Notes: generated by a model from the letters alone, not told the origin. Positions 1-6,999 are shown, numbered from the stretch's first letter. The stretch is DNA of 11,342 bases from Nocardioides sp. (GCA_021731205.1 JAKFXV010000107.1:1-11342); one strand, 5' to 3'. A program made the numbers and translations.

Positions 1-1490
1 TGAGTCACCAGCACGATCGCACCTTCATAGGCGCGGATCGCCGCCAACACCTCCTCGCGCGACGCCGGATCGAGGTTGTTGGTGGGCTCGTCGAGCAGCA
101 ACACGTTGGCCGACGAGACCACCAGACTGGCCAAGGCCAACCGGGTCTTCTCTCCCCCGGAGAGCACGGCAGCCGGCTTGTCGGCATCGTCGCCGGAGAA
201 GAGGAAGGACCCCAGCACGGAGCGGGCCTCGGTGTCGGTGAGATGGGGGGCGGCCGAGTGCATGTTCTCCAGCACCGTCCGAGAGGTGTCGAGGGTCTCG
301 TGCTCCTGGGCGTAGTAGCCGAGCTTGAGGCCGTGACCATCCTTGACGACGCCGGTGTCGGGCGGCTCGACGCGGCCCAGGATGCGCAACAGCGTGGTCT
401 TGCCGGCCCCGTTCAGGCCGAGCACCACCACCCGTGAGCCCTTGTCGATGGCCAAGTCGACGTCGGTGAAGACCTCGAGCGAACCGTACGACTTGGAGAG
501 CTCTGCGGCCGTCAACGGGGTCTTTCCGCAGGCCGCCGGCTTGGGGAACGCGATCCGGGCCACCCGGTCGCTGCGTCGCTCGGACTCGAGTCCATCCATG
601 AGTCGCTCAGCTCGCTTGAGCATGGACTGCGCAGCCGACGCCTTGCTGGCCTTGGCGCGCATCCGGTTGGCCTGGTCAAGCAGCATCCCGGCCTTGCGCT
701 CGGCGTTGGCGCGCTCGCGTTTGCGACGGCGCTCGTCGGTCTCTCGCTGCGCGAGATAGGCCGACCAGCCCATGTTGTAGACGTCGATCTCCGCCCGATT
801 GGCGTCGAGGTGGAGCACCCGGTTGACGGTGTCCTCGAGCAACACGGTGTCGTGGCTGATGACCACCAAGCCGCCACGATGAGCAGCCAGGAAGCCGCGC
901 AACCAGACGATGCTGTCGGCATCGAGGTGGTTGGTGGGTTCGTCGAGCAGCAGGGTCTCCGCACCGGAGAACAGGATCCGGGCCAACTCAACGCGTCTGC
1001 GCTGGCCGCCCGACAGGGTCTCGAGCCGCTGCCCGAGGACTCGGTCGGTGATCCCGAGACTGTGGGCCAGCTGTGCCGCCTCGGACTCGGCGGCGTACCC
1101 GCCGGCCGCGTGCAATTCCGACTCGGCACGGGTGTATCGACGCATTGCTCGCTCACGCCGGGCGGGGTCCTCGCTGGCCATCTCGTGCTCGGCCTCGCGC
1201 ATCCGGCGTACGGCGGAATCCAGGCCGCGAGCCGACAAGATGCGCTCTCGGGCCAGGACCTGAGGATCGCCGGAGCGAGGGTCTTGGGGGAGGTAGCCCA
1301 CGGCGCCGGTGCGCTGGACGCTGCCGGCGGCCGGCTGCGCTTCGCCGGCCAGGATTCGAGTGAGCGTGGTCTTGCCCGCGCCGTTGCGGCCGACCAAGCC
1401 GATCTTGTCTCCGGGAGCGACCCGGAAGGAGACCTGGTCCATGAGCAGTCGCGGCCCCGCCCGGACTTCCAAACCATGGGCGGTGATCAT
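1..1490 (-). CDS. ABC-F family ATP-binding cassette protein (3' end outside window)
   Basis: Cytosolic twin-ATPase of the ABC-F class. The family has no membrane domain; its members act on the ribosome as translation factors or antibiotic-protection proteins. Reading from ATG at 1490 gives 496 codons in the window. Domain 1 has Walker A GRNGAGKTT (about residues 34-42), signature LSGGQ (159-163) and Walker B LLLDEPTNHLD (180-190). A charged, Arg/Lys/Ala-rich linker with NRMRAKASKAS follows, the position of the ABC-F P-site linker. Domain 2 has GLNGAGKTT (358-366), LSGGE (443-447) and LLLDEPTNNLD (from about 464). The frame runs off the window inside the H-loop, reading LVT then CA, which would make the usual His. 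About 40 residues should be missing compared with typical ABC-F proteins. No Shine-Dalgarno precedes the start, but a TAGAAT -10 lies 10 nt upstream. The nearest M. tuberculosis relative is probably Rv1473. Whether it protects against an antibiotic or is housekeeping cannot be told from sequence. Confidence 0.93.
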   Translation of the reverse strand, partial: MITAHGLEVRAGPRLLMDQVSFRVAPGDKIGLVGRNGAGKTTLTRILAGEAQPAAGSVQRTGAVGYLPQDPRSGDPQVLARERILSARGLDSAVRRMREAEHEMASEDPARRERAMRRYTRAESELHAAGGYAAESEAAQLAHSLGITDRVLGQRLETLSGGQRRRVELARILFSGAETLLLDEPTNHLDADSIVWLRGFLAAHRGGLVVISHDTVLLEDTVNRVLHLDANRAEIDVYNMGWSAYLAQRETDERRRKRERANAERKAGMLLDQANRMRAKASKASAAQSMLKRAERLMDGLESERRSDRVARIAFPKPAACGKTPLTAAELSKSYGSLEVFTDVDLAIDKGSRVVVLGLNGAGKTTLLRILGRVEPPDTGVVKDGHGLKLGYYAQEHETLDTSRTVLENMHSAAPHLTDTEARSVLGSFLFSGDDADKPAAVLSGGEKTRLALASLVVSSANVLLLDEPTNNLDPASREEVLAAIRAYEGAIVLVT

Positions 1491-1500
1491 CAGGAGGATG

Positions 1501-1506
1501 ATTCTA
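1501..1506 (-). promoter_or_regulatory. -10 element for the ABC-F gene
   Basis: The minus strand reads TAGAAT, which fits the actinobacterial TANNNT -10 consensus. It ends 10 nt before the ATG at 1490, so the predicted transcript start would lie within a few bases of the start codon, leaving a leader too short for a ribosome binding site. No clear -35 is seen at the expected distance. It lies in the 58-nt gap shared with the divergent peptidase promoter. Confidence 0.45.
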
Positions 1507-1536
1507 CGAGGCGTTCGGTGCGGATTCGCCGCGGCA

Positions 1537-1542
1537 TAGGGT
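1537..1542 (+). promoter_or_regulatory. -10 element for the ypfJ-type gene, leaderless layout
   Basis: TAGGGT fits TANNNT and is followed by 6 nt and then the ATG at 1549. That spacing would place the first transcribed base on or next to the start codon, as in leaderless actinobacterial genes. The -35 region (about 1514-1519, TTCGGT) is a weak match. No Shine-Dalgarno lies at a usable distance, which supports a leaderless start. Confidence 0.45.
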
Positions 1543-1548
1543 GTCCGC

Positions 1549-2487
1549 ATGCGCTTCAATCCCCGAGCCCGACTCGACACCAGCCGCACCCGGGACTCGT
1601 CCGGGGGCGGCGGAGGTCTGGGTGGCGGACGGATGCGGCTGCCGATCCCCGGAGGTCGCGCCGGCGGGGGCGGGCTCGGGCTGGTCATCGTGATCCTGAT
1701 CGTCGTCCTCAACACGTGCATGGGAGGCGGAGGGATTCCGCTGCCCATCGACACCGGCTTCGACACCACTCGCGTGGCCGCGGACGACACCGGCCGCTAC
1801 GACTCCTGCGCCACGGGAGCCGACGCGAACAACAACCGGGACTGTGCGCGGATCGCCGTCGAGAACTCGCTCTACGACTTCTGGCGCTCCACCTTGCCGG
1901 TGCAGTCCGACGGGGTTTTCCAGCCGGCCCAACTGAACACCTTCTCCGGATCGGTGGGCACCGGATGTGGGGCTGCCACCTCGCAGGTCGGGCCGTTCTA
2001 CTGCCCGCGCGACGCCACGATCTACATGGACATCTCGTTCTTCGACGACGTGCTCGAGCGCCAACTCGGGGGCCCGGACGGCGGCTTCGTACAGGACTAC
2101 GTGCTTGCCCACGAGTATGGCCACCACATCCAGAACCTGCTCGGCACGATGAGCAGGGTGCGGACCCAGCAGGGCCCGCGAAGCGACGCCGTACGACTGG
2201 AGTTGCAGGCGGACTGCTATGCCGGCATGTGGGCCCGCGCTGCGACTCGCACCCGAGACGCGGGCGGCGAAGTGCTGATCGCTGAGCTCACACGCGAAGA
2301 CGTGCAGATGGCGATCGACGCGGCGGAGGCGGTCGGCGACGACCGGATCCAGGAGAAGACCCAGGGTCAGGTCACCGAGGAGAACTGGACGCACGGTTCC
2401 GGCGCGTCACGAATCCGGTGGTTCGAAACGGGCTACTCGGAGAGCTCGATGGCGGCGTGCGACACCTGGGCCGTGCGCACCCCTTGA
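1549..2487 (+). CDS. ypfJ: YpfJ-type neutral zinc metallopeptidase, membrane-anchored
   Basis: A 312-residue protein of the putative neutral zinc metallopeptidase family (PF04228, E. coli YpfJ). Residues 1-42 are Arg- and Gly-rich, as is typical for the family's N-terminus. About residues 43-58 form one hydrophobic segment (GLGLVIVILIVVLNTCMG), a probable signal anchor, with the rest outside the membrane. The zinc site HEYGH is at residues 188-192. The downstream conserved block RLELQADCYAGMW (216-228) carries the likely third zinc ligand, Glu218 by family analogy. The paired cysteines in YDSCATGADANNNRDCARIA, also a family feature, are present. The start at 1549 is chosen for the family-like N-terminus and the -10 element just upstream. 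It is first in a rightward cluster; its stop overlaps the TTG start of the next gene. The natural substrate of this family is unknown, so the proteolytic role rests on motif conservation only. Confidence 0.92.
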   Translation: MRFNPRARLDTSRTRDSSGGGGGLGGGRMRLPIPGGRAGGGGLGLVIVILIVVLNTCMGGGGIPLPIDTGFDTTRVAADDTGRYDSCATGADANNNRDCARIAVENSLYDFWRSTLPVQSDGVFQPAQLNTFSGSVGTGCGAATSQVGPFYCPRDATIYMDISFFDDVLERQLGGPDGGFVQDYVLAHEYGHHIQNLLGTMSRVRTQQGPRSDAVRLELQADCYAGMWARAATRTRDAGGEVLIAELTREDVQMAIDAAEAVGDDRIQEKTQGQVTEENWTHGSGASRIRWFETGYSESSMAACDTWAVRTP

Positions 2488-3089
2488 CCGAGGTTCGGCT
2501 TCCGGCTGCGCGCCTCGCGCGCTGGGTCAGCAACTTCGGCGATCGCCACGGTCCGACGACACTGAGCACGGTCGGCGGCGGACTGTGCGGTGTTTCCCAG
2601 GACGGCTCACGGTTCACGGCCCGTCTCCCCTTCGCCATGGAGTACGCCGGCCCGGCCTCGGTGAGCGAGTTTGTCGCTGCCGTCGTGCCGCCCGACGACT
2701 GGGGCGTCCTCCTCGTGCGCAAGGGCGGCTTCGCCGTCGCCCGGCTCAGCGGGGGTGCGGTGCGCGAGGTGAAGGTCGGACAGCGTCACGTGCAGGGCCG
2801 GACCAAGGCCGGCGGGCAGTCGCAGCAGCGATTTGCGCGGCGCCGCGACCAGCAGGCCCGCGTTGCCTACGAGGCCGCCGTCGAGCACGGCGTACGCCTG
2901 CTGGGAGGGACCCGCCCGGTCGTGCTCGGTGGGGACCGGGCCGCGATGCGAGAGGTCCTGAGCGATCCTCGCCTGGCGCACCTGGAGCCCGTCGGGCCGT
3001 GGCTGCCTGTGCCCGACCCGCGTCGGCGCGTCCTCGACGCGGCCATTGCCGACGCGATGTCGGTCAGCCTCGACGTCACCAATCTCTAG
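2484..3089 (+). CDS. acVLRF1-type peptidyl-tRNA hydrolase / Vms1-like release factor
   Basis: A protein of about 201 residues resembling the actinobacterial VLRF1 family (PF18859), bacterial relatives of eukaryotic Vms1/ANKZF1, which cut the peptidyl-tRNA ester on stalled or split ribosomes. The diagnostic block KAGGQSQQRFARRR lies at about residues 108-121. It holds a GGQ (110-112) and satisfies the GxxQ pattern of this superfamily, followed by the usual basic stretch. A beta-rich region (DDWGVLLVRKGGFAVARLSGG, about 71-91) precedes it, as expected for a release-factor-like fold. The start is uncertain: TTG at 2484 shares bases with the ypfJ stop (TTGA), implying translational coupling, and the family-like sequence begins there (TEVRLPAARLARW). 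GTG 2457 and ATG 2418 are in frame but would lie inside ypfJ. The function is inferred from family; activity in this branch is less documented than for Vms1. Confidence 0.8.
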   Translation: MTEVRLPAARLARWVSNFGDRHGPTTLSTVGGGLCGVSQDGSRFTARLPFAMEYAGPASVSEFVAAVVPPDDWGVLLVRKGGFAVARLSGGAVREVKVGQRHVQGRTKAGGQSQQRFARRRDQQARVAYEAAVEHGVRLLGGTRPVVLGGDRAAMREVLSDPRLAHLEPVGPWLPVPDPRRRVLDAAIADAMSVSLDVTNL

Positions 3090-3114
3090 GCCTGGGTCTG
3101 CCAGGATGGCGCCC

Positions 3115-4017
3115 ATGTGGCACCCGGAGCCCGACTGGCGTCCGCTGCCTGGCGGGATGGGCCCCTCCACCGTCGGTGTCTGGCTGGAGTCACGCGACGG
3201 CGTCGATGTCGTCGTGAAGCGGCTCGAGGCACCGGGAGATCACGATCCCGCCGACCTCAGCAATCCACGCCATTTCGCCTATTGGCGGCGAGCGAGCGAC
3301 GTGGCGCTCAGCGGGGTCGCAGTTGACACGCCGGGGCTGAAGGCTCCGCGGCTGGTCGGGGCCGAAGAGGACGCCGAGGGCATCACGATCCGGCTTGAAC
3401 AGGTGCCGAGCGTCCCCATGAACGGGCTGTTCATCGCCCGCTCCCTCGGACGTTTCGCCGGTGCCGTCGTACCCGACGAGCCGTGGCTCGCCAGCCGGCA
3501 GCTGGTCGACCGGATGGTGCGCGTCGAACGGCGCGGCGGGTGGCGGACCCTGGCCCGCACCACTGTCGCCGACGTGGCCGAGCGCCTCTGGTCCCGGCGT
3601 GGGTCGCTGCTCGCGAGTTTGTACGACGCCCCGATGGTGCTGCAGCACGGAGACCCGGTTCCGGCGAACCTGCCCGGGCGGCTTGAAGACGACGTGGTGG
3701 CGATCGACTGGTCGACGCTCGGCGTCGGGCCGGCCGGCGCCGACCTGGGCTACTACGCGTTGTCGGCGAAGGAGGACTTCGAGACCCTGCTCGAGGCCTA
3801 CCTTGACGGTCTGCCGGTTGCGGCCGCACGGAAAGCCGACGTGCGCCGTGCCGCCCAGATCACGGCCGTCTACACCGTCCTGACCCGCGCGGACTGGGCG
3901 CTGTCACGCGTGGCGGAAGGCGAGGGTGCCTTGGCCGGGAAGTTCCGGCATCCCTCCGTGGCGCCGTACCTCCGGGCAATGCAGCGCCAACAGCCCCAGA
4001 TCGAGGCCCTGCTCTAG
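3115..4017 (+). CDS. Aminoglycoside-phosphotransferase-fold kinase, substrate unknown
   Basis: A 300-residue protein with the APH/choline-kinase fold (PF01636). The N-lobe has a nucleotide-loop-like GPSTVGVW (16-23) and a probable ATP-contacting Lys35 in VVVKRL. The catalytic loop is QHGDPVPAN, with Asp180 as expected base and Asn185 as metal ligand. IDW (197-199) supplies the second metal-binding Asp198, followed by GPAGADLGYYA, typical for the family. All key residues are present, so an active kinase is likely. Most members of this fold are not resistance enzymes, and nothing here identifies the substrate. The start at 3115 (MWHPEPDWRPLPGG) is preferred because AGGA at 3103-3106 sits 8 nt upstream and the tryptophan-rich N-terminus looks family-like; ATG 3106 is the alternative. 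It begins 25 nt after the VLRF1 stop, so it is probably co-transcribed. It is last in the rightward cluster and faces sufT. Confidence 0.82.
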   Translation: MWHPEPDWRPLPGGMGPSTVGVWLESRDGVDVVVKRLEAPGDHDPADLSNPRHFAYWRRASDVALSGVAVDTPGLKAPRLVGAEEDAEGITIRLEQVPSVPMNGLFIARSLGRFAGAVVPDEPWLASRQLVDRMVRVERRGGWRTLARTTVADVAERLWSRRGSLLASLYDAPMVLQHGDPVPANLPGRLEDDVVAIDWSTLGVGPAGADLGYYALSAKEDFETLLEAYLDGLPVAAARKADVRRAAQITAVYTVLTRADWALSRVAEGEGALAGKFRHPSVAPYLRAMQRQQPQIEALL

Positions 4018-4023
4018 GTCGAC

Positions 4024-4072
4024 CCGTCACTCACGAGTCGACACGCCGGAAATGTGGGCACATGAGTGACGG
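4024..4072. terminator. Inverted repeat between convergent genes, possible two-way terminator
   Basis: CCGTCACTCA (4024-4033) and TGAGTGACGG (4063-4072) are perfect 10-bp inverted arms around a 29-nt loop. The repeat sits between the kinase stop (4017) and the sufT stop (4081). Neither side has a T-run, so an intrinsic terminator is only one reading; many high-GC terminators lack the tract. The left arm also lies inside a second, imperfect palindrome at 4018-4042 with GTCGAC at both ends, so two hairpins compete. Confidence 0.45.
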
Positions 4073-4080
4073 TTCGGCGG

Positions 4081-4455
4081 TTAAACGTTGAAGCCGAGCG
4101 CCCGGAGCTGGTCGCGACCGTCGTCGGTGATCTTGTCGGGGCCCCACGGGGGCATCCAGACCCAGTTGATGGCGACGTCGTTGACCATGCCCTCGAGGGC
4201 GCTGTTGGTCTGGTCCTCGATCACGTCGGTGAGCGGGCAGGCGGCTGAGGTCAGCGTCATGTCGATGACCGCGTTGCGTTCGGCATCGAGGTGGACGGCG
4301 TACACCAGGCCGAGGTCGACGACGTTGATGCCCAACTCGGGGTCCACCACGTCCTTGAGCGCCTCGAAGACCTCCTCGTCGGTCACCGTGGTGCCGGCAA
4401 GCGACACCTCCGGCAGGTCGCTGTGGTCGATGGGTGACTGCTCAACGTCGGGCAT
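4081..4455 (-). CDS. sufT: SufT, MIP18/DUF59 family Fe-S maturation factor
   Basis: A 124-residue protein of the MIP18/DUF59 family (PF01883) in the form found at the end of Gram-positive suf operons. Visible blocks are DPELGINVVDLGLVY (38-52), MTLTSAACPLTD (66-77) with the conserved Cys73, and WMPPWGPDKIT near the C-terminus. SufT-type proteins help mature Fe-S proteins, probably in cluster delivery or carrier roles, although the exact reaction is not settled. The first 20 or so residues are an acidic, poorly conserved extension. The start at 4455 is supported by AAAGGAGAA just upstream; the ATG lies 14 nt inside the end of sufU, so the two are translationally coupled. It is the last gene of the suf operon, followed 9 nt later by the inverted repeat. 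Full family length, no defect seen. Confidence 0.93.
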   Translation of the reverse strand: MPDVEQSPIDHSDLPEVSLAGTTVTDEEVFEALKDVVDPELGINVVDLGLVYAVHLDAERNAVIDMTLTSAACPLTDVIEDQTNSALEGMVNDVAINWVWMPPWGPDKITDDGRDQLRALGFNV

Positions 4456-4936
4456 GGTGATTCTCCTTTGGTGAGTTCGGGTGGGCCGGCTGGCCGTTCA
4501 TGGCGCTCGAGGTCGCGTCCTTCCAGGCCATCCACGGCAGCAGCGCGCACTTGACCCGCGAGGGGAACTTCGCCACCCCGGCGAACGCCACGGCGTCGCC
4601 CAACGATTCCTCGTCCGCGACCACCGTGCCGCGTCCTTGCATCAGGGCCAGGAACTCCTGCTGTACCACGAGTGCCTGCGCGACCGGCTTGCCGATCACG
4701 AGCTCGGTGAGCACCGACGCCGCTGCCTGCGAGATCGAACAGCCGAGAGCGGCGTACGACACGTCGCGCACCACCGGCTCGGCGTCATCTGACAACTTCA
4801 CGCGCAGGGTCACCTCGTCCCCGCACGTGGGGTTGACGTGGTGCACCTCCACGTCGAAGGGTTCGCGCAGACCGGCGTGCTGTGGGCTGCGATAGTGGTC
4901 GAGGATGATCTGCTGATACAGCGCGTCGAGGTCCAT
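4442..4936 (-). CDS. sufU: SufU, zinc-dependent sulfurtransferase
   Basis: A 164-residue SufU-type protein of the IscU-like superfamily. In Gram-positive bacteria SufU accepts persulfide sulfur from SufS by a zinc-ligand swap and hands it to the SufBCD complex; it is not mainly a scaffold. The zinc ligands are visible: Cys38 and Asp40 in NPTCGDE, Cys66 in ALGCSISQAAAS, and Cys130 in RVKCALLPW. The stretch between Cys66 and Cys130 contains the insertion that separates SufU from IscU, and the IscU-specific cluster-chaperone motif is absent. The C-terminal tail (QPAHPNSPKENHHARR) is variable and overlaps the sufT start by 14 nt. The start at 4936 is 4 nt after the sufS stop; GAGG within the end of sufS, about 7 nt upstream, serves as Shine-Dalgarno. 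There is no sufE in the window, consistent with SufU as the only sulfur acceptor here. Confidence 0.95.
   Translation of the reverse strand: MDLDALYQQIILDHYRSPQHAGLREPFDVEVHHVNPTCGDEVTLRVKLSDDAEPVVRDVSYAALGCSISQAAASVLTELVIGKPVAQALVVQQEFLALMQGRGTVVADEESLGDAVAFAGVAKFPSRVKCALLPWMAWKDATSSAMNGQPAHPNSPKENHHARR
4461..4469 (-). promoter_or_regulatory. Ribosome binding site of sufT inside sufU
   Basis: The minus strand reads AAAGGAGAA, the strongest Shine-Dalgarno in the operon. The GGAG core is 7 nt before the sufT ATG at 4455. It lies within the last codons of sufU and fixes the sufT start, despite the 14-nt overlap with sufU. Confidence 0.75.
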
Positions 4937-4940
4937 GTGA

Positions 4941-6212
4941 TTACCTCGCCGCCGTGACTGGATCGAGCCCGAAGTAGGACCGCGTGAACGCCAACCCTTC
5001 GATCAGGGCGTCGATCTCGGCCGGGGTGGTGTAGAGGTACGACGACATCCGAGTCGTCGACTGCACGCCGAACCGCGCATGAGCCGGCTTCGCGCAGTGG
5101 TGTCCGGCCCGCACAGCGATGCCGCGGGTGTCGAGCACGGTCGCGACGTCGTGCGGGTGCACGCCCGGCAGGTCGAAGGCGATCGCTCCGCCGCGCTGGC
5201 TCGCGTCGAGCGGTCCGAGCACCCGGATCCCCGGGATCGTGGCCAGGCCTTCGAGGGCGTACGCAGTGATCGCCTGCTCGTGCGCGTGGATGGCGTCCAT
5301 GCCGATGTGGGACAGGTATTCCAGCGCGGCCCCCAGCCCGATCGCTTCCACGATCGGCGGCGTGCCGGCCTCGAACTTGTGCGGAATGGGAGCGTACGTC
5401 GACCGCTCCATCGTCACGGTCTCGATCATCTCGCCGCCGCCGAGGAACGGAGGTAGCGCTTCCAGGATCTCCCGGCGTCCCCACAGCACGCCGACCCCGG
5501 TCGGGCCGACGGTCTTGTGACCGGTGAACACGACGACATCCGCACCGCTGGCGACCACGTCGAGGGGCAGCTGCGGAGCTGCCTGTGAGGCGTCGACGAC
5601 GACCAGAGCCCCGACCTCGTGGGCCCTGCGGGCGATCTCGGCAACCGGGTTGATCGTGCCCAGCATGTTGGACACCCAGGTGAGGGAGACGACCTTGGTG
5701 CGCTCGGTGATCAGGTCGTCGACCGTCGACAGGTCGAGCCGGCCGTCCTCGGTGAGTCCGAACCACCGCAACCTGGCACCGGTGCGCTGGGTCAGCAACT
5801 GCCACGGCACGATGTTGGAGTGGTGCTCCATCTCGGTGATCACCACCTCGTCGCCGACGCCGACTGCCCACTCCCCCGGCCAGGCCAACGTATTGGCCAC
5901 GAGGTTGAGTCCCTCCGAGGCGTTCTTCGTGAAGATCACCTCGTCGCGCGAGGGTGCCTTGATGAAGGCGGCGACGATGTCGCGGGCGGCCTCGAAGGCA
6001 GCACTCGACTCGGCGCCGAGCTGGTGCATCGCACGAGCCACGTTGGCGTTATGGCGTTCGAGGTGATCGACCATGGTGTCGATCACCACCTGCGGCTTCT
6101 GTGAGGTGTTGGCACTGTCGAGGTAGACCAGGGCGTGACCCCCCGCCAGCTCACGGTTGAGGATCGGGAAGTCCAGGCGGAGCAGGTCGAGGTCGGGTAG
6201 CAGGCCCATCAT
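4941..6212 (-). CDS. sufS: SufS cysteine desulfurase (group II)
   Basis: A 423-residue PLP enzyme that removes sulfur from L-cysteine, giving alanine and an enzyme persulfide for SufU. The N-terminal DFPIL and YLDSANTSQKP blocks are present. EMEHHSN (127-133) supplies the His stacking on PLP. VVVDASQ (204-210) has the Asp207 that contacts the pyridine nitrogen. FTGHKTVGPTGVG holds the Schiff-base Lys233. RAGHHCAKP holds the catalytic Cys373, in the short-loop context of group II (SufS/CsdA) enzymes rather than the longer IscS loop. Length and motifs are normal for an active enzyme. The start is ATG 6212 or the adjacent ATG 6209, 6 nt after the sufC stop; the Shine-Dalgarno (GCGAG-like) is weak, so coupling with sufC is likely. 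An aspartate/leucine-rich leader precedes the family core at about residue 14. Confidence 0.96.
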   Translation of the reverse strand: MMGLLPDLDLLRLDFPILNRELAGGHALVYLDSANTSQKPQVVIDTMVDHLERHNANVARAMHQLGAESSAAFEAARDIVAAFIKAPSRDEVIFTKNASEGLNLVANTLAWPGEWAVGVGDEVVITEMEHHSNIVPWQLLTQRTGARLRWFGLTEDGRLDLSTVDDLITERTKVVSLTWVSNMLGTINPVAEIARRAHEVGALVVVDASQAAPQLPLDVVASGADVVVFTGHKTVGPTGVGVLWGRREILEALPPFLGGGEMIETVTMERSTYAPIPHKFEAGTPPIVEAIGLGAALEYLSHIGMDAIHAHEQAITAYALEGLATIPGIRVLGPLDASQRGGAIAFDLPGVHPHDVATVLDTRGIAVRAGHHCAKPAHARFGVQSTTRMSSYLYTTPAEIDALIEGLAFTRSYFGLDPVTAAR

Positions 6213-6218
6213 GGCTCG

Positions 6219-6977
6219 CTACGCTCGGACCTTGACGTACTTGTCGTAGCCTTCGGCCTCGAGCTGATCGGCCAACTCGGGACCGCCGTCCTCAGCGATC
6301 CGCCCGTCGACGAAGACGTGCACGAAGTCCGGCTTGATGTAGCGCAGGATCCGCGTGTAGTGCGTGATCAGCAGCACGCTCTTGTCCCCGGCCGCGGCGA
6401 ACCGGTTCACTCCGGCTGACACGACCTTCAGAGCGTCGATATCGAGACCCGAGTCGGTTTCGTCGAGCACCGCGACCTTGGGGTTCAGCAGCTCGAGCTG
6501 AGCGATCTCGTGACGCTTCTTCTCGCCACCGGAGAAGCCCTCGTTGACGCTTCGCTGAGAGAACGACGGGTCGAGGTCGGCCTGTTGCAAGGCCGCGTTG
6601 ACGTCCTTGATCCACGTGCGCAGCTTCGGAGCCTCGCCGTCGATGGCGGTCTTGGCAGTGCGCAGGAAGTTGGCGACCGAGACGCCAGGCACCTCGACCG
6701 GGTACTGCATGGCCAAGAAGAGTCCCGCGCGGGCGCGTTCGTCCACGGTCATCTCCACCACGTCGACGCCGTCGAGCAGGATCTGTCCGGAGGTGATGGC
6801 GTACTTCGGGTGCCCGGCGATGGAGTAGGCCAGCGTCGATTTGCCGGAACCGTTCGGTCCCATGATCGCGTGCGTCTCCCCGTCTCGGATCGTCAGGCTG
6901 ACGCCCTTCAGGATCTCCTTGGGGCCGTCTTCGGTTTCGACCGCGACGTGCAGGTCGATGATTTCTAGGGTGCTCAT
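6219..6977 (-). CDS. sufC: SufC, ABC-type ATPase of the SufBCD complex
   Basis: A 252-residue ATPase that drives conformational change in the SufB-SufD scaffold during Fe-S cluster assembly. Walker A is GPNGSGKST (40-48), the Q-loop is in AMQYP (89-93), and the signature is FSGGEKKRHE (148-157). Walker B with D-loop is AVLDETDSGLDIDAL (169-183), the SufC-specific form, and LLITHYTR (202-209) gives the H-loop. The C-terminus ends in the usual tyrosine- and lysine-rich tail. It is soluble despite its ABC motifs; no transporter subunit accompanies it. The start at 6977 (MSTLEIIDLHVAVE) matches the family N-terminus; a longer same-frame reading to 7244 runs through the Rieske gene in the wrong frame. 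A weak purine-rich AAAGAGAGAA site lies just upstream, and the gap from the Rieske stop is 22 nt. Confidence 0.97.
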   Translation of the reverse strand: MSTLEIIDLHVAVETEDGPKEILKGVSLTIRDGETHAIMGPNGSGKSTLAYSIAGHPKYAITSGQILLDGVDVVEMTVDERARAGLFLAMQYPVEVPGVSVANFLRTAKTAIDGEAPKLRTWIKDVNAALQQADLDPSFSQRSVNEGFSGGEKKRHEIAQLELLNPKVAVLDETDSGLDIDALKVVSAGVNRFAAAGDKSVLLITHYTRILRYIKPDFVHVFVDGRIAEDGGPELADQLEAEGYDKYVKVRA

Positions 6978-6999
6978 CAGTTCTCTCTTTGTTGGTGTG

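Noticed and set aside
512..1477. Minus-strand 321-codon frame starting near the ABC-F start
   Set aside because: It is a shifted frame of the ABC-F gene; the real frame from 1490 carries all Walker and signature motifs, while this one is Ser/Arg-rich without motifs.
1498..1539. Tiny plus-strand frame MILRGVRCGFAAA behind AGGAGG (1492-1497)
   Set aside because: The AGGAGG touches the ATG with no spacing, and the frame lies in front of the predicted ypfJ transcript start, so it is unlikely to be translated.
1711..1722. Possible lipoprotein signal (LNTC) after the ypfJ-type hydrophobic segment
   Set aside because: Asn at -2 and Thr at -1 do not fit the lipobox, and the family is normally anchored by a plain membrane helix.
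810..2285. Long plus-strand open frame of 491 codons across the ABC-F gene and into ypfJ
   Set aside because: It is antisense to ABC-F and in a different frame from ypfJ, has low-complexity Arg/His-rich composition in its second half and no recognisable domain. Typical of a high-GC shadow frame.
3115..4017. Antibiotic (aminoglycoside) resistance gene
   Set aside because: Only the general APH fold motifs are visible; no feature specific to a resistance enzyme, and the gene sits in a housekeeping-looking cluster.
4810..5871. Minus-strand 353-codon frame overlapping sufS and sufU
   Set aside because: An Arg-rich off-frame reading of sufS; the PLP lysine and catalytic cysteine motifs occur only in the other frame.
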